Both the position numbers and the translations under genes were made by a program. Below the pieces are notes generated by a model, which made no database searches, was not told where the DNA came from, and saw only the letters and a list, made by a program, of their open reading frames with translations. DNA of 40,027 nt from Cellulophaga sp. (lineage in GTDB: Bacteria > Bacteroidota > Bacteroidia > Flavobacteriales > Flavobacteriaceae), in the NCBI GenBank assembly GCA_030731855.1, contig JANQTG010000171.1:1-40027 (forward strand), given 5' to 3'. Each line of letters begins with the position of its first letter. Position 1 is the stretch's first letter. Shown piece by piece: positions 21,301-29,863 of the stretch.

Positions 21301-21747
21301 ATTAACGAAATTAAGGCTGAGGTAACTGGTGGAAAAGAGGGCTATACTTTTTATTTAAATGATGTAAATATCGATAATGAAAATTCTTTTTATATCAAGA
21401 GAACAGATACGTACACCATTAGAGTAGTCGATGAAAACGGTTGTGAGGCTGTGGGAAGTATTTTTATGGAGTTCATTGATATAGAAATTCCTAATTTCTT
21501 TACACCTGATGCTGATGGAACAAATGATAAATGGTTGCCTAAAAACATCTCACAATTTCCTGATATTTGGATTAATGTGTTTGATCGTTACGGACGTACC
21601 GTATACAACCTTAAAGACGATCCGGAAGGATGGAGTGGTCTGTATCAAGATACTGATTTACCCACAGGTGATTATTGGTATATCATAAAACTCAACGGAG
21701 AAAATGATACCCGTGAGTTTATCGGAAATTTCACGCTATATCGTTAG
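9373..21747 (+). CDS. Giant SprB-type repeat adhesin with T9SS type B sorting domain
   Basis: A 4124-residue surface protein. A signal peptide (about 1-20, ending SFAQ) precedes an IgGFc-binding-like head (about 30-475; [24 protein letters not shown]), an Ig-like segment (480-545), a DUF11 domain (548-660), a calcium-binding TSP3-like linker (DNDG repeats, 669-694), a jelly-roll-like module (698-863), a second TSP3-like stretch (870-897) and another DUF11-like domain (about 940-1040). From about 1390 to 4030 I count some 27 SprB-type repeats by their endings (G-x-Y-x-V-x-V-x-D-x-x-G-C), interrupted at 1820-2012 by a glycan-binding-like module. Residues 4036-4124 are the type B CTD ([12 protein letters not shown]... 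GWSGLYQ... [10 protein letters not shown]). It is expected to be exported through T9SS and displayed on the outer membrane as a gliding or attachment adhesin. It has its own leader and a strong terminator, so it is probably transcribed alone. Confidence 0.9.
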   Translation: MKNKILIVFVALLTSAFSFAQLSDLHYLPPLKQGQNNAAVQQQAIYLSTPEPTTFLVNAYRGTNPVPVATFNISNVSPGVYNTLGNGDNNITLVDNANTGIVLSNSGLRFESPSGNKFYVNYRGYSSAQAASLTSKGRVAMGTRFKWGGIPNLGTHSSKSNTLGIMATEDNTTVFLSGYDPNCVFRQGNDVAGITSDTYTITLDANESFVFENYVGDSTSAAQREGWIGASIVSDKNIVISNGMLNYGRQENATNRDAGIDQPVPENRLGKEYVFVRGGGHSNGLTEFPFLIAISDNTQIFVNGDTTPIATLDNGEYFAVPSTYYSSDTAGANMLVETSKDVYAYQNLAGSTGVQTAGLNFVAPVNCLLPDVMDNIPDIRNIAGSTVNGGVTIIAAVNTPDANIQVRDGNGPVTLPASNPVAGSTDWKTFYIPGLDGNVSVQSTGPMAVGFFGVNNNQGVAGYFSGFDTVPEVILEIRGGTGCFIGSEIYEASSNFDAYQWFEDGVLIPGANGVSYEPSGAGDFFVRGTKGPCTYDSNSIRALYCDPDIVINKSVDKPEIMEGETATFTIKVRNLGVGPLTNLQLTDNLPTGLSFVSAFTIDGTWSGNTWNIGTLDGGLTAELEIVVRGDEIDTLPLVNILNTVTHTQDQVDTNTSEDIPSTSIIVHNDFDNDGVRDIIDVDDDNDGIYDSEECSTDICFEAIINESFESPVIPNATFRILNETDVPGWLTTATDGRIELWSDNFLGVPAFDGNQFAELNANQSSALYQNLCLTPGTVMNWSLRHRGRAGTDVMRLRIGADLASATVQGTMTDGNTAWGLYSGTYTVPLGQTNTVFIFEAVSTANGSLSVGNFIDDIKINIADVPVCQDTDNDGIPDSLDLDSDGDGCNDANEYYKDENADGSDGGEYGTGTPAVNADGSVIAASYTKVLAPEILLGNTSEDLGGADINGQDVSLGQTFEYVLRFQNTGDDNAVNYSIRDILPNNVTFNDVDVSNAPGTTFAFDLPSQTLTLNVPNELVEVGDPEYSVRIEVTIALNCSDFVAACSSTLENNAFSTYQGAINNTTFTDENGSDTLQGCPYTPNVASNSIFNDLANCNQVRTVQLCGDNVILAAGSGFTTYNWVLDANGNGVVDGSETTINDGDPDNDASTLLVTAVGDYIVEKSSNGSCPDLVERIKVERFGTTQTNPIIDYFNQVNTDNNPDNDLQGEIVTCSIDGDNLAKIFLCGADDEATIQLGITDAQSIVWEKLNEGSCSSTGDDCANKNGTCTWTTSATEDNFTLTESGEYRVVINYQNGCFSRFYFNVFKNALDLNYTAQDIICTTDGSIRITNVGSGYGFQLVNATNDNVIIPFSANNGPNFDITSNGTYKVQVTQLNPTTGAPISGSCLFETEDIGIQLRDFSVNLSATAADCNELGTVSVQALNAQPNYSYELRLDDGTNGGLGSLVSNQPALNDDTYVFTNVNPNDYIVVTRTDDGCLDSQQIVVIDTPNVTLTATTSQNITCASGIATLTPSGGAPGTTYQMTIWSKDGVDLYASPSDIPLSNLQTTPNILFRDSTDAGDYEFIAIDSNGCFAISNSITIEDLGSPVIAASNTTITCADTGTANLTIDVTGGITPYRYSLDGGVNYQTTNIFNNLSAGFYTITVMDSSDNGGVGCVETLDYEVVQPFRLTASPSIIEDAFCDPSGALVKILNPNGGQAPYEFSFNGGSSFSAADELRLLSGSYQLVLKDALGCTYDMDITVPNPIADPSFNQLVDYDCNGLGTITMTPSNTSDFEYTYTLNGTLNTPAENNIFTNVAAGTQTVTVGYTGSITPSQSTLFFENFGAGPNTQIGEIGPGYCYEPQDGSTTNCNLGPSGVLVDGEYSVTNKVTNPLPAYRTPNDHTAITDGRFLAINPSNNLVSLNSIVWNRTNIEVLPNRDIDISFWAYNLRQTGTSGNNPEITIELLDASGAVISSFATAEIPKNTNADDWHNRTFTVNPGANTVVDIVLRSSQFSDDGNELILDDIQASQTPEICEKTTDITVVVEAAQAFEASLLSTIEPSCATNTDGAIRFEVVNFDSATGFEYSTDGGTTWTTSLSSPVTTTANLAAGAYTVDVRKVTDNSCITDFPATITVPTPIVPSLSQIADFTCFNTGGTLEASATGGNPGYEYRIEDLSGTEIAAYQTNPRFPNIPDGTYVVRVRDANGCETVSTTQVQIDPPTTIGFDVMPTACYDGQNNASLNVSVNTGNGGYTFRINGGAWMTPTPATASTYIFNGLSNGSYDVEVTDSFGCVSPVQTIVISPTLLAQVDVVDVSACADGSITVTPSGGLGTYAYAYIPTGNTVQDSDFSATNNLAITNATIGNYDVYVRDNGATTPYCQFLETVSVASAPVLAFTALPTHPVCFGDTGSIAVNITSGLAPFTYQLVDVDNGTSDATQTGVMATSRTYFNLTPGAYNVIITDAAGCIVPVNGIDIIQPVELTATVVGVTPASCTGDINDFGFEFSTYPTTLGTIEFSADGGNTWIGDNSNPGVSDRLTGYLSGDTVNPSMRTIDGSGNTVCQVDLPPLIIPYPLDDLDITIATIVVNCNELQVTVQGDEGTAPYEYAFSDNPGNFNTATATWVLGSTTRIDGATVAPGEGRHQWNGLIPGRTYVFYVRDNNGCIRQSNVNVNDITINPMEITANIEPSCAGANNGEITYTITDTDGSTEPSMVWTLFDVDGNIVQTSGGTVGYSSTITVNGLAADEYYIQVQQIDGGGTPQCVSASENLLLEELDPITATLNAIEHISCENPGLILVENLQGGGGTYSYTISGPSGFNLTGTADNPIEIPANSLSGAYNVQVSDQFGCSYNLGDVTMTLTANPVITDVVVANCTAVASVTITATTSAASMLYSLDNGNTYVNNGGIFNNVTAGSYTVFVKDGNGCTDSRAITVNPSLQATASLTQNLGCGVGQEAELTLSVSNGSANYEYEIINTGGTVVTRQTMATASVATLVTTADTYTIHVYDVGTSSPECSRTFTVVVPPAVQPSFTPNPTDVTCNGGSDGTIAIIENNNGNNPLTYALVPNNGTFNLATSSFEDLPTGTYEITATGPNGCTTVINNILVDEPNLITFNAPAVTPFICTTGNANNNATIAIDISSIAGGSGTYTRYQFIENGSGTSLQNGTNSSYIFTDIAGGDVIVRVFDENGCVGEQLVNVPAYDALGTPTITIDDTISCSNLGEDISIDISSSITDYTNNPANYEFRMLPTGVFQSSNQFTDLQPGNYTFTIKNITTACEVTATHSVADPNTFNVTVDKLSDVICFGDDGAITVSITDATYVGGFTWEIFNSNGTPADRSDDGTAILTGNSANMGPTAVINVPAGNYVIEVVQDAFPDCAQVRSFNITTPSAPLTLDTIAQTDVGCSNDQGTASVNPLGGVAPYDIQLTNTSTSVVTNVNGVNSNLFQGLTAGQYTISVTDALGCVEVFVNAFELLLPDPISGTISATDLVCQDDTDASITLAINPRNVTSTYSYILNRYTNASGTTLAQSTASQTVATFNNLGAGFYTIQVLDAMGCTFRSPITEIVNPTEVSAQLLTLQSIGCQQGATLSLTAQGGTAPYRWSVDGVTFNPMNGLNGANSHEFQNVLPGIYEYFVIDSENCVSIISNEININAIEDLTVELNTSAAVINCSGESSALIEATADGGLGNYQYGLFSDIALINQIRPYQGDGVFTGLPQGTYYVNVLSEDCQVTSEVVTITEPEVMVVTPTVTNVLCNGDDNGSIIVNVTGGTGPYQYAISPRLNQFDNANTFDELAPGNYSVIVQDRKGCFELIEFTIEEPSVLEMETTLTPEICTGEENGTISIRITGGSAPYSTALNSSEANSFVEGRFILENLASGSQTVYVKDANGCIISESVIIEVGANLNASAEVIYSCTGDVPENSINLILEDESVASEVMYALDSSDSNDLVLEPDFSNLTPGNHFITIAHANGCVNTVTFEIVAFEPLLVTLTQGGINEIKAEVTGGKEGYTFYLNDVNIDNENSFYIKRTDTYTIRVVDENGCEAVGSIFMEFIDIEIPNFFTPDADGTNDKWLPKNISQFPDIWINVFDRYGRTVYNLKDDPEGWSGLYQDTDLPTGDYWYIIKLNGENDTREFIGNFTLYR

Positions 21748-21770
21748 GGAATAATAAAGAACAAAAAAAC

Positions 21771-21810
21771 GCTCTGATGCATCCAAAAAAAAGGTGTGTC
21801 GGAGCTTTTT
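21771..21810 (+). terminator. Rho-independent terminator of the giant adhesin gene
   Basis: The segment starting GCTCTGATGCATCC pairs with GGTGTGTCGGAGC over 13 positions, allowing G-U pairs, around an A-rich loop, and is followed by TTTTT. It begins 24 bases after the stop codon. Confidence 0.85.
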
Positions 21811-21929
21811 AAATTAATGGAAAGTATTATAACATAAAATCATATAAGTAAATAACATTTGTTGATGATATCCTACAAATAAAAAAACTCACTATTTAAT
21901 TTAATCTATAAGCAACGGCTTCAACCCGT

Positions 21930-21947
21930 TTCACAACAAATAATTGT
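21930..21947 (+). promoter_or_regulatory. Leader element shared with the upstream paralogue
   Basis: TTCACAACAAATAATTGT differs by one base from 9307-9324 and has a nearly identical distance to the start codon (41 versus 48 bases). Surrounding bases are not alike except for CAGC directly before both ATGs. Confidence 0.45.
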
Positions 21948-21988
21948 AACCTTATTTAATTCTTAGTTATTTTGAAGAAATTAACAGC

Positions 21989-24900
21989 ATGATGAAGAAA
22001 CAATTATGGCTCTATTTAATTCTTTTTGCTTTAGCCGGCTTTAAAGGCTATTCACAATTAAGTGATCTTCATTATTTGCCACCCTTAAAACAAGGAAGTA
22101 ATAACGGGTCTGTACAACAGCAACGAGTTTATTTATCCACTCCCGAAACTACGCCCTTTACCGTTAACGCGTATATAGGTACCAGTACCACAGCCATTCC
22201 TTTTACGATTTCAAAGGTGAGTCCGGCCACCTACGATCCAGGAAATGGAGACAATGGCATAACAATGGTCAGAAATCAGGATACCGGTGTTATTCTCAGT
22301 TCCGCCGGCCTGCGTTTTGAAGCGCCTGGAGGTCAAAAATTTTATGCCAACTATCGTGGGACCAGTGGCTCACAAGCTACTTCGTTGACAGCTAAAGGTA
22401 GGCAAGCCTTGGGTACTGCTTTTAAATGGGGCGGCGTCCCCAACTATGGTACAGCAAACGAAATATCAACATCGCTTGGTATAATGGCTACTGAGAACAA
22501 CACCACGGTTGATATTTTTGGATACGACTCAGGTTGCGAATTTCGGTTGGGAAATGATGTAGACGGTATTTTAGACGATGCGATACAGGTGGTCCTGAAT
22601 GCAGGCCAAACGTTTGTATTGGAAGCCTATACCAACGAAACCTCGGCTAACATCGAGGGTTGGCTAGGTGCCTCGGTCACGTCAGACAAACCCATCGCCA
22701 TAAGTAATGGAGGTCTTAATTATAGCGCGGTTAACGGCGCCGGAGGTTCTAGGGACGCCGGTATTGACCAACCCGTACCAGAAAATAATTTGGGTAAAGA
22801 ATACATCTTCGTTCGCGGTGGTGGACAAACCAGCACTGAGTTTGCCAGCATCATTGCTACCCAAAACAATACCCAGATTTTTGTAAATGGATCGGCAACC
22901 CCCATGGCTACCATTAACAACGGAGAATATTTTATTGTTCCCGGAACCAATTACTCCAGTGGGTCACCAGGTGCCAACATGTATGTGCGAACTTCAAAGG
23001 ACGCTTATGCCTACCAGAATTTGGCGGGAACCACTGGCATACAAACCGTGGGGCTGAATTTCGTGGCTCCTTTGAACTGTTTAATTCCCGATCAGGTAGA
23101 TAATATTCCAAACATTACCGATGCCGCTGGTACAACTTTGATAGGAGGTATCACCATTATCGCCTCTACAACCACTCCCGATGCCAATATCATCGTTACT
23201 GATGGTAGCGGAGTTGTCACAAAACCAGCCTCTTTGTCTGTTGCCGGTAACCCCGACTGGAAAACATTTTATATCCCGAATTTAACAGGAAACGTGGACG
23301 TACAGTCTACCGGGCCTGTGGCCGTTGGTTTTTTTGGTGGAAATGGCAACCGTGGAATAGCAGGCTATTTTTCTGGATTTGATGTAGCACCCAATGTAGA
23401 TTTACAAATTACCGGAACACAATGTTTACCTGGTGCTAATTTAGAAGTTATGGGTGAAGTATTTGATGCCTATCAATGGTTTTTTGATGGCAATCCTATT
23501 GCAGGTGCTACAGGTACAACGTATAACCCTACCATTGCAGGAGATTATTTTGTTAGAGTTACTAAAGGACCGTGTACTTATGACTCTAACAACTTACAGG
23601 CCTACTATTGTAATCCAGATATACAATTGATAAAGACGGCAAATGCGACTTCGATAAACGAGGGCAGTACGGTTACATTTAATATTACAGTACAAAACTT
23701 TGGGGTAGACCCTGCTACTAATTTAGTGGTTACCGATGTTTTACCTACGGGACTTTCATTAGTTTCTGCAACTCCAACGGTTGGCACATGGAATGCACCG
23801 AATTGGAACGTTGGCACCCTAACCAGGGGTTCTTTACAAACAATTACAATTGTGGCTAGGGCTGATAGTAACAACCTGACTTATCCAATACAATCTGTAA
23901 CTAATCTAGCTACCAACACACAAAATCAGGTCGATAGTAATATTTCGGCAGATTCTCCATCGGTAAGGATTACTATTTATAATGATTTTGATAATGATGG
24001 TGTCATGGATATTACGGATTTGGACGATGATAATGATGGTATTCTAGATACCGTTGAATGTCCTTCAAATACAGTTAATCTTGCGCTTTCTGGTACTGCT
24101 ACATTGAGTAGCACCTATCCAAATGGTGATGCTTTTAAAGCAAATGATGGAAACACAAATGGAAACTGGGGAGCTAACTCCGTTATTCATTCTTTGGGCA
24201 GTACAAATACAGATTGGTTGACCATTGATTTAGGAAGTATTCAACTTATTGATGAAATACGAATTTGGAACAGGACAGACTGTTGCTCGGAAAGACTCAG
24301 TAACGCTTACATTATGGTTTCAAATAATCCATTTCCAGCCAATACAAATCTTAGCCAATCTTTAAGTAATTCAGGGTTTACGACACAACTTGGAAATACG
24401 TCTGGACTTACACAAATTACAGTAGCTGCGGCAGTAACAGGCAGATATGTTCGCTTACAACTTTCAGGAGTTAATATAAATGGGGGGTATCTCAATATAG
24501 GGGAGTTTCAAATTTTTGGACCTGAAAATTGTAACTCAGACACAGATACAATTCCAAACGTTTATGACCTAGATTCTGACAACGACGGCTGCTCCGATGC
24601 CAATGAAGCTTATAACGACGTAAATGCAGACGGCGGTGACGGCGGACAATATGGAACTGGAACACCGGCAGCCACAAACGCCAATGGAACTGTAATGGCA
24701 GCCGCCTATCCCGCTCCAGCAAATTTAAACGGAAATGGTGTTTTCGATTTTCAAGAAGCTGGTGCAGTACCTATAATAACTTTAGAACCTGTTTCACAAA
24801 CCGTATTGGTAGGTAGTAACGGTACTTTTGGAATTACAGAAAGTGGTACTGATACTTACCAATGGCAAGTGAGCACAAATGGTGGTACAACGTTTGTCGA

Positions 24901-25114
24901 TATAACCAACGGAACTGAATACACAGGTACTACAACTAATTTACTAACCATTATCAACCCTGATTTAAACAAAAATGGTTATGTTTATAGAGTAATTCTT
25001 GCCAGTAATACACTTGTCTGTAACCAAACTGTTTCTGATGAAATAGTCTTAACCATTGGTGCTAGAAGTGTGATTACCAACAGAAGAATTACCTATCGAG
25101 TTAATCAAAATTAA
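21989..25114 (+). CDS. IgGFc-like, DUF11 and discoidin-domain surface protein lacking a type B sorting domain
   Basis: A 1041-residue exported protein paralogous to the giant adhesin. Order: signal peptide (1-22, ending GYSQ), IgGFc-binding-like head (about 23-475; [24 protein letters not shown]), Ig-like segment (480-540), DUF11 domain (545-655), TSP3-like DNDG linker (665-690), an F5/8 type C (discoidin) domain (about 693-845; WLTIDLGSIQLIDEIRIWNR, GRYVRLQLSG), a second TSP3-like stretch (848-900) and an Ig-like domain (925-1025; TYQWQVSTNGG). It ends in ARSVITNRRITYRVNQN with no FFTPNGDG-type domain. Discoidin domains often bind glycans, so a carbohydrate-binding adhesin is likely. The first half is clearly richer in G+C than the second. 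The C-terminus may be a different sorting signal or the result of truncation. Confidence 0.85.
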   Translation: MMKKQLWLYLILFALAGFKGYSQLSDLHYLPPLKQGSNNGSVQQQRVYLSTPETTPFTVNAYIGTSTTAIPFTISKVSPATYDPGNGDNGITMVRNQDTGVILSSAGLRFEAPGGQKFYANYRGTSGSQATSLTAKGRQALGTAFKWGGVPNYGTANEISTSLGIMATENNTTVDIFGYDSGCEFRLGNDVDGILDDAIQVVLNAGQTFVLEAYTNETSANIEGWLGASVTSDKPIAISNGGLNYSAVNGAGGSRDAGIDQPVPENNLGKEYIFVRGGGQTSTEFASIIATQNNTQIFVNGSATPMATINNGEYFIVPGTNYSSGSPGANMYVRTSKDAYAYQNLAGTTGIQTVGLNFVAPLNCLIPDQVDNIPNITDAAGTTLIGGITIIASTTTPDANIIVTDGSGVVTKPASLSVAGNPDWKTFYIPNLTGNVDVQSTGPVAVGFFGGNGNRGIAGYFSGFDVAPNVDLQITGTQCLPGANLEVMGEVFDAYQWFFDGNPIAGATGTTYNPTIAGDYFVRVTKGPCTYDSNNLQAYYCNPDIQLIKTANATSINEGSTVTFNITVQNFGVDPATNLVVTDVLPTGLSLVSATPTVGTWNAPNWNVGTLTRGSLQTITIVARADSNNLTYPIQSVTNLATNTQNQVDSNISADSPSVRITIYNDFDNDGVMDITDLDDDNDGILDTVECPSNTVNLALSGTATLSSTYPNGDAFKANDGNTNGNWGANSVIHSLGSTNTDWLTIDLGSIQLIDEIRIWNRTDCCSERLSNAYIMVSNNPFPANTNLSQSLSNSGFTTQLGNTSGLTQITVAAAVTGRYVRLQLSGVNINGGYLNIGEFQIFGPENCNSDTDTIPNVYDLDSDNDGCSDANEAYNDVNADGGDGGQYGTGTPAATNANGTVMAAAYPAPANLNGNGVFDFQEAGAVPIITLEPVSQTVLVGSNGTFGITESGTDTYQWQVSTNGGTTFVDITNGTEYTGTTTNLLTIINPDLNKNGYVYRVILASNTLVCNQTVSDEIVLTIGARSVITNRRITYRVNQN

Positions 25115-25175
25115 TTTATACTTAAAATTTATTTAATACCTTTTGAAAATGTTTTAAATAGTTCATGTAACAATT

Positions 25176-25204
25176 GTTGCTTAGCTTCGTCTTACCTAAG
25201 CAAC
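25176..25204 (+). terminator. Hairpin before the ABC transporter operon
   Basis: GTTGCTTAG and CTAAGCAAC are perfect 9-base arms around an 11-base loop. A T-run (CCTTTTT) comes eight bases later, ending three bases before the TTG start of the next gene. It may end the transcript of the preceding gene or act as a 5' leader structure controlling the ABC genes. Confidence 0.5.
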
Positions 25205-25219
25205 TTAAAACCTTTTTAA

Positions 25220-26122
25220 TTGAAAACTATACTTACTGTAAATAACCTAACCAAGAAATTCGGTTCACTTATCGCTGTAAACGACTTATCATTTACTATT
25301 GAAAAAGGCAATGTTTATGGTATTTTAGGCCCTAATGGAAGTGGTAAATCTACCACCTTAGGTATTGTTTTAAATGTTGTTAACAAAACTTCGGGGAATT
25401 TTAGTTGGTTTGATGGAAATACAACAACGCATGATGCGCTAAAAAAAGTGGGTGCTATTATCGAACGTCCTAATTTTTACTCGTACATGACGGCGGTTCA
25501 GAACTTGAAACTGGTTTGTAAAATAAAAGAAGTTTCAGAAACTAAAATTGAAGAAAAATTAGCCCTAGTAGGACTCCTAGAGCGTAAAAACAGTAAATTT
25601 CAGACCTACTCTTTAGGGATGAAACAACGTTTAGCCATTGCCTCTGCCCTACTCAATGATCCTGAAATTTTAATCTTAGATGAACCTACTAATGGTTTAG
25701 ATCCGCAAGGCATTCATCAAATTAGAGAAATTATTATAAAAATTGCCTCACAAGGTACTACGATACTTTTAGCATCGCATTTATTAGACGAAGTAGAAAA
25801 AGTATGCAGCCATGTAGTCATCCTCCGAAATGGAAAAAAACTATATTCTGGTAGGGTTGATGCTATGTTGGCTAGTCACGGCTTTTTTGAATTAAAAACA
25901 CAAAAAGAAGAAGCTTTAGTCCATTTTTTAGAAACCCATCCTAATTTTAGTAGTGTAAAGGTTAAAGATGGTTTAGTTACCGCTATTTTAAAAGAAGACA
26001 TTCAAGCTGAAGTACTTAATCAGGCTCTTTTTGAAAAGGGAATTATACTTTCTCACTTATTAAAAAGAAGAGAAAGTTTAGAAGAGCAATTCTTGACCTT
26101 AACAAAAAACGCATCGAACTAA
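25220..26122 (+). CDS. ABC transporter ATP-binding protein (ABC-2 exporter type)
   Basis: A 300-residue ABC ATPase. Walker A GPNGSGKST (37-45), signature YSLGMKQRL (near 131), Walker B ILILDEPTNGLDP (near 151) and switch histidine in ASHLLDE (near 186) are all intact. The C-terminal 80 residues form the extension common in BcrA/NatA-type exporters. It starts with TTG: an in-frame TAA stands directly before it and no ATG follows before the conserved beta strand, so the TTG start is well supported. The permease gene follows after 35 bases. The pair should form a homodimeric or heterodimeric exporter in the inner membrane; the substrate cannot be told. It lies inside the adhesin island, but a link to surface proteins is unproven. 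Confidence 0.93.
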   Translation: MKTILTVNNLTKKFGSLIAVNDLSFTIEKGNVYGILGPNGSGKSTTLGIVLNVVNKTSGNFSWFDGNTTTHDALKKVGAIIERPNFYSYMTAVQNLKLVCKIKEVSETKIEEKLALVGLLERKNSKFQTYSLGMKQRLAIASALLNDPEILILDEPTNGLDPQGIHQIREIIIKIASQGTTILLASHLLDEVEKVCSHVVILRNGKKLYSGRVDAMLASHGFFELKTQKEEALVHFLETHPNFSSVKVKDGLVTAILKEDIQAEVLNQALFEKGIILSHLLKRRESLEEQFLTLTKNASN

Positions 26123-26157
26123 TACCAATTTAACCACCTTACAAAAAATCTATCTAA

Positions 26158-26991
26158 ATGAAGCGTTTACTGCAAATCGAATTTATAAAACTTTGGAATA
26201 ATAGAGCGAGTAAAGTATTAATTATATCTTATTTTCTTCTTTTAACTACGGTTGCTTTGGTGGCCGCAATAAAATTTGATATTGGACCTATTCAATTTCA
26301 TTTAGCAGATCAGGGTATTTTTAATTTCCCCTATATCTGGCATTTTAATACGTTCATAACTGCTTTTTTTAAGCTGTTTTTAGCAATTGTCATCGTCTCT
26401 ATGATGGCCAATGAATACAGCAACAAAACCATAAAACAAAACTTAATAGACGGACTCTCAAAAAAAGAATTTATTTTATCCAAATTTCTAACGGTTATCA
26501 GTTTTTCTTTAGTGTCTACCGTATTTGTATTTGTTGTATCGTTAATTTTAGGTCTTATTTATTCTGATTTCAAAGAATTTTCAATCATTATTTCTGATCT
26601 AGAGTTCTTAGTAGCCTTTTTCGTAAAACTGTTAGGTTTCTTTTCTTTTTGCTTGTTCTTGGGGATTTTAGTAAAAAGATCTGCCTTTGCGCTTGGTTTT
26701 TTAATTTTATGGCAAATTTTTGAAGGTTTTACTCGAGGAATGATTCGTTGGAAATTATTTGATGGTAATACAACTGATACCATTATGGGTTTTTTTCCAT
26801 TAAATGCGATGTTTAATTTGGTAAAAGAACCATTTTCTAGGCTTAAAGCAGTACAAGCTGCCACGCAACAAATGGGTGTAAAGCTAGAACTCAACTACGC
26901 TGTTCAGTGGTATGAAATCTTGATTGTACTCCTTTGGACGGCTATTTTCATTTATTTATCCTATGCATTACTAAAGAAAAGAGATTTGTAG
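26158..26991 (+). CDS. ABC-2 type transporter permease
   Basis: A 277-residue membrane protein with about six hydrophobic helices. It begins MKRLLQIEFIKLWNNRASK, the cytoplasmic 'E..KL..r....' opening typical of ABC-2 permeases of the BcrB/NatB type, and has the segment MANEYSNKTIKQNLIDGLSKKEF, which follows the second helix and matches the coupling-helix region ('E...gT....l..p.sR'). It ends YALLKKRDL, where '..F.krD' is usual. It lies 35 bases after its ATPase, so the two form an operon. Export of a peptide, lipid or antibiotic is possible; nothing in the sequence decides. Confidence 0.88.
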   Translation: MKRLLQIEFIKLWNNRASKVLIISYFLLLTTVALVAAIKFDIGPIQFHLADQGIFNFPYIWHFNTFITAFFKLFLAIVIVSMMANEYSNKTIKQNLIDGLSKKEFILSKFLTVISFSLVSTVFVFVVSLILGLIYSDFKEFSIIISDLEFLVAFFVKLLGFFSFCLFLGILVKRSAFALGFLILWQIFEGFTRGMIRWKLFDGNTTDTIMGFFPLNAMFNLVKEPFSRLKAVQAATQQMGVKLELNYAVQWYEILIVLLWTAIFIYLSYALLKKRDL

Positions 26992-26998
26992 TATATTG

Positions 26999-27017
26999 TA
27001 GCGTCTGAGAAACGCTA
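26999..27017. other. Short inverted repeat after the ABC operon
   Basis: TAGCGT and ACGCTA form perfect 6-base arms around a 7-base loop, eight bases after the permease stop. No T-run follows, so it is a poor terminator; it could help stabilise the 3' end. Confidence 0.35.
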
Positions 27018-27077
27018 TGAAATGAATCATCTTAAAAAAATTAGAATACTCAATTTAAGTATTGAGGACTTACATTC

Positions 27078-27106
27078 TTGTGCGAAGGTTAATTCGAGCA
27101 ACTTTG
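27078..27106 (+). promoter_or_regulatory. Possible promoter of the two-gene surface-protein operon
   Basis: TTG at 27078-27080 and CAACTTTG at 27099-27106 are 18 bases apart, close to the Bacteroidota layout of TTG and TAnnTTTG; the second box has one mismatch. The next ATG is 22 bases downstream. Confidence 0.35.
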
Positions 27107-27128
27107 ATATAAAAATAAATATCAAGGG

Positions 27129-29849
27129 ATGAAAACAAACTACTCATTATTACTTCTTTTGCTTTTTACTTCTGCCCTAATGTACAGCCAGAGTGAAACA
27201 TCCAATTGGTATTTTGGCGAAAACGCTGGTATTCGTTTTAATGCTAATGGAAGTGTAACACCGTTAACCGATGGGCGTTTAAATACCCTTGAAGGTTGTG
27301 CTTCTATCTCTGACAGTAACGGGCAACTTTTAGCATATACAGACGGAATTACAGTATATAATGGCAATCACGATATTGTTCAAAACGGCAATAACCTTTT
27401 TGGTGATCCTTCAAGTACTCAGTCTGCTATTATGGTTCCAAAACCAGAAGATCCAAATATTTATTACATTTTTACAGTAGACACATCGGTTAGTGAAAAT
27501 GACCCAGATTTTGGACTCAATTACTCTATTTTAGATATTTCTTTAAACGGAGGTCAAGGAGCCATCACACAAAAAAACATCAATCTTCTTAGTAATAGTT
27601 CTGAAAAAATTACAGGTGTTATTAAAGATTGCTTTGAAAAATCTATCTGGGTTATTACGCTTGGCTCCGAAAATGGGAATGCAGATTTTTACGATACGTA
27701 TTATTGTTATGAAGTTAATAGCACAGGAGTTGTAACTACACCTGTAAAAAATACGTTTCCTAATTTATTTATAAGTGATGGTAGAGGCTATTTAAAATTA
27801 TCTTCTGACGGCACAAAAATGGCAAGTGCGAATGCTAGTGATGGTCTATACTTATATGATTTTGATGCTGAAACCGGTATCTTATCCAATCAATTATTTT
27901 TAAACAATCCAACAGTAAACCAGTTAGCTTATGGCGTTGAATTTTCTAGCGACCATCGTTTTTTATATTTAAACAGCCATAATGCCGCCCAACAAAACGA
28001 TGTAAATAATGCCTCATTAATTCAATATGATCTATCGGAAGCTAATATCTCGAATTCTGCAGTTGTTATAGATCAAAGAGAAGCATACAGAGGTGCTTTG
28101 CAAATGGGTGAAAATGGCAAAATCTATCGCGCAAACCCCATTAGCTATCTAGAAGGAATTTCATTTTTAAGCGTCATAAATAATCCTAGTGAAAAAGGTG
28201 CCGCGGTAAATTACCAACATAATGCTATTTCTTTAAACGGACGGTTATCGATGCAAGGACTACCGCCTTTTATACAGTCATTTTTCAATAAAACTGATTT
28301 AATTAAAAATCCTGATGGTACCACAAGTGCTTCTTTAACCGTTTGCCAAAATGATGGTTTTATTTTAGAAGCAGAGGATTTTCCCGGAGCCATTTATAAT
28401 TGGAAAAAAGACGATGTACCGCTACCCAATAGCGCTTATTTTCTGGAAGTGCCATCAGCAGAATTATTAGATGCGGGTAAATACGAGTTAGAAATTATAT
28501 TACCTGATCCTAAGGATTGTCCTATAATTGGAGAATCTACCATTTTAGTAAACCCAGCACCACCCTCTGGAGTACTTACTATTGTGCAGTGCGACGCAGA
28601 CGCCATAAACCCAAGTGATGGTATAACCGCCATAAATTTGCAACAAGCTTATTTGTTTAAACCTAATTCGAATGAATTTACGTTCTTATTTTATGAAAAT
28701 GCTACGGCCTTAGCCAATGATCAACCCATTGCCAATCCTATTGAATATGTCAACTCCACACCCTTTAATGAAACTATTTTTTACAGGGCCATTAGTGATT
28801 TAGGATGTTCGGCGGATGGAGAAATAGCGATTAGCGTAAGAGCTACAACCACTAGTTTAAATGCTTCAAGCCCTTTTTATGCTTGTGAAAGCAATCCTGA
28901 AAATGATGTTTTAGAAGGGATTTTTAATCTAGATGAAATTCAACAAACTAATTACCCCAATATAGAGGCTAGTTTTTATGCGAATCTGGAAGATTTAGCC
29001 ATAGAACAAAACGCCCTAAGTGGCGATTTCTTAACGGAATCCAGAACCTTATATGTACGTTTAGAAAATGATAATGAATGTCAAGGGGTTGACGAAATAG
29101 CGCTGATAGTAAATCCTACCCCAAACATTGAGTTTGAAGAAATTCATTATTTATGCACCGACGGAGATCCTCTAGAGTTAATCGCACCTGTAGGTTTTGA
29201 TGTGTACAGATGGCTAAGATTAACGGGCAGTAACGAAACAGAAGTAGCCACTACTGATGAGGTTAGTTTAACAGAAGCTGGAAACTATATTTTGGAAGTA
29301 GGCTACAATTATACGGTGGGTGCCAACACCATAAATTGTACCAATAGAAAAACTTTTATAGTACAAGGTTCCAATAGAGCAGTCATTAGAACTATTGAAA
29401 TAAATGATATTTCTGATAACAATACGGTAGAAATTTTTGTTACTGGTGATGGTAGTTACGAGTATTCTATGGATGGTATTATATATCAAGATAGTCCCAA
29501 ATTTAGCAATGTACCTCCTGGGTTTAATCGCGTTTATATTCAAGATAAATTTGGATGTGGTATTCGAGATGAAAAAATTGCTGTCATAGGTTATCCTAAA
29601 TTTTTTACTCCTAATGGTGACGGCTACAATGATTTTTGGCAACTAATAGGCGTAGATGAAGTTACACAACCCAATAGCGAGATAATTATTTTAAACCGAT
29701 TTGGAGCATTAATAACCACTATTACTCCAAAAGACAAGGGTTGGGACGGCCGAGTAAATGGACAACCACTACCGGCATCAGATTATTGGTTTAAAGTTAA
29801 ATTAGATAACGAACGTATTTTTAAAGGACATTTTACTTTAAAACAATAA
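27129..29849 (+). CDS. T9SS type B surface protein with propeller-like N-terminal region
   Basis: A 906-residue exported protein. After a signal peptide (1-20, ending MYSQ) comes a region of about 380 residues that looks like a beta propeller (NWYFGENAGIRFN, repeated strands such as YLKLSSDGTKMASA and LYLYDFD). Then follow an Ig-like segment (about 405-480, IYNWKKDDVPL), two copies of a roughly 100-residue Cys-Asp repeat (starting QCDADA near 484 and ACESNP near 583), a further Ig-like part (YRWLRLTG), one SprB-like unit and a type B sorting domain (about 823-906: FFTPNGDGYNDFW, NRFG, GWDGRVNG, ASDYWFKVKL). It should pass through T9SS to the cell surface. The next gene starts 14 bases later and shares the repeats, so they are likely co-expressed partners. 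Ligand unknown. Confidence 0.88.
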   Translation: MKTNYSLLLLLLFTSALMYSQSETSNWYFGENAGIRFNANGSVTPLTDGRLNTLEGCASISDSNGQLLAYTDGITVYNGNHDIVQNGNNLFGDPSSTQSAIMVPKPEDPNIYYIFTVDTSVSENDPDFGLNYSILDISLNGGQGAITQKNINLLSNSSEKITGVIKDCFEKSIWVITLGSENGNADFYDTYYCYEVNSTGVVTTPVKNTFPNLFISDGRGYLKLSSDGTKMASANASDGLYLYDFDAETGILSNQLFLNNPTVNQLAYGVEFSSDHRFLYLNSHNAAQQNDVNNASLIQYDLSEANISNSAVVIDQREAYRGALQMGENGKIYRANPISYLEGISFLSVINNPSEKGAAVNYQHNAISLNGRLSMQGLPPFIQSFFNKTDLIKNPDGTTSASLTVCQNDGFILEAEDFPGAIYNWKKDDVPLPNSAYFLEVPSAELLDAGKYELEIILPDPKDCPIIGESTILVNPAPPSGVLTIVQCDADAINPSDGITAINLQQAYLFKPNSNEFTFLFYENATALANDQPIANPIEYVNSTPFNETIFYRAISDLGCSADGEIAISVRATTTSLNASSPFYACESNPENDVLEGIFNLDEIQQTNYPNIEASFYANLEDLAIEQNALSGDFLTESRTLYVRLENDNECQGVDEIALIVNPTPNIEFEEIHYLCTDGDPLELIAPVGFDVYRWLRLTGSNETEVATTDEVSLTEAGNYILEVGYNYTVGANTINCTNRKTFIVQGSNRAVIRTIEINDISDNNTVEIFVTGDGSYEYSMDGIIYQDSPKFSNVPPGFNRVYIQDKFGCGIRDEKIAVIGYPKFFTPNGDGYNDFWQLIGVDEVTQPNSEIIILNRFGALITTITPKDKGWDGRVNGQPLPASDYWFKVKLDNERIFKGHFTLKQ

Positions 29850-29863
29850 CCAACCAGTAAAAC

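Noticed and set aside
13560-21480. The SprB repeat array considered as a nucleotide tandem repeat or CRISPR-like array.
   Set aside because: Repeats are visible only at protein level; nucleotide sequence differs between units, and there are no constant repeats with unique spacers.
25115-25219. A possible remnant of a type B sorting domain after the 1041-residue protein.
   Set aside because: No FFTPNGDG- or DYWY-like codons were found in any forward frame; the spacer is AT-rich with a hairpin.
26559-26894. A 111-codon minus-strand frame inside the ABC permease gene.
   Set aside because: It mirrors hydrophobic codons of the permease and has no family resemblance.
29268-29642. A 124-codon minus-strand frame inside the 906-residue protein gene.
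   Set aside because: Antisense to the conserved sorting-domain region, low-complexity Ile/Asn/Ser sequence, no recognisable start context.
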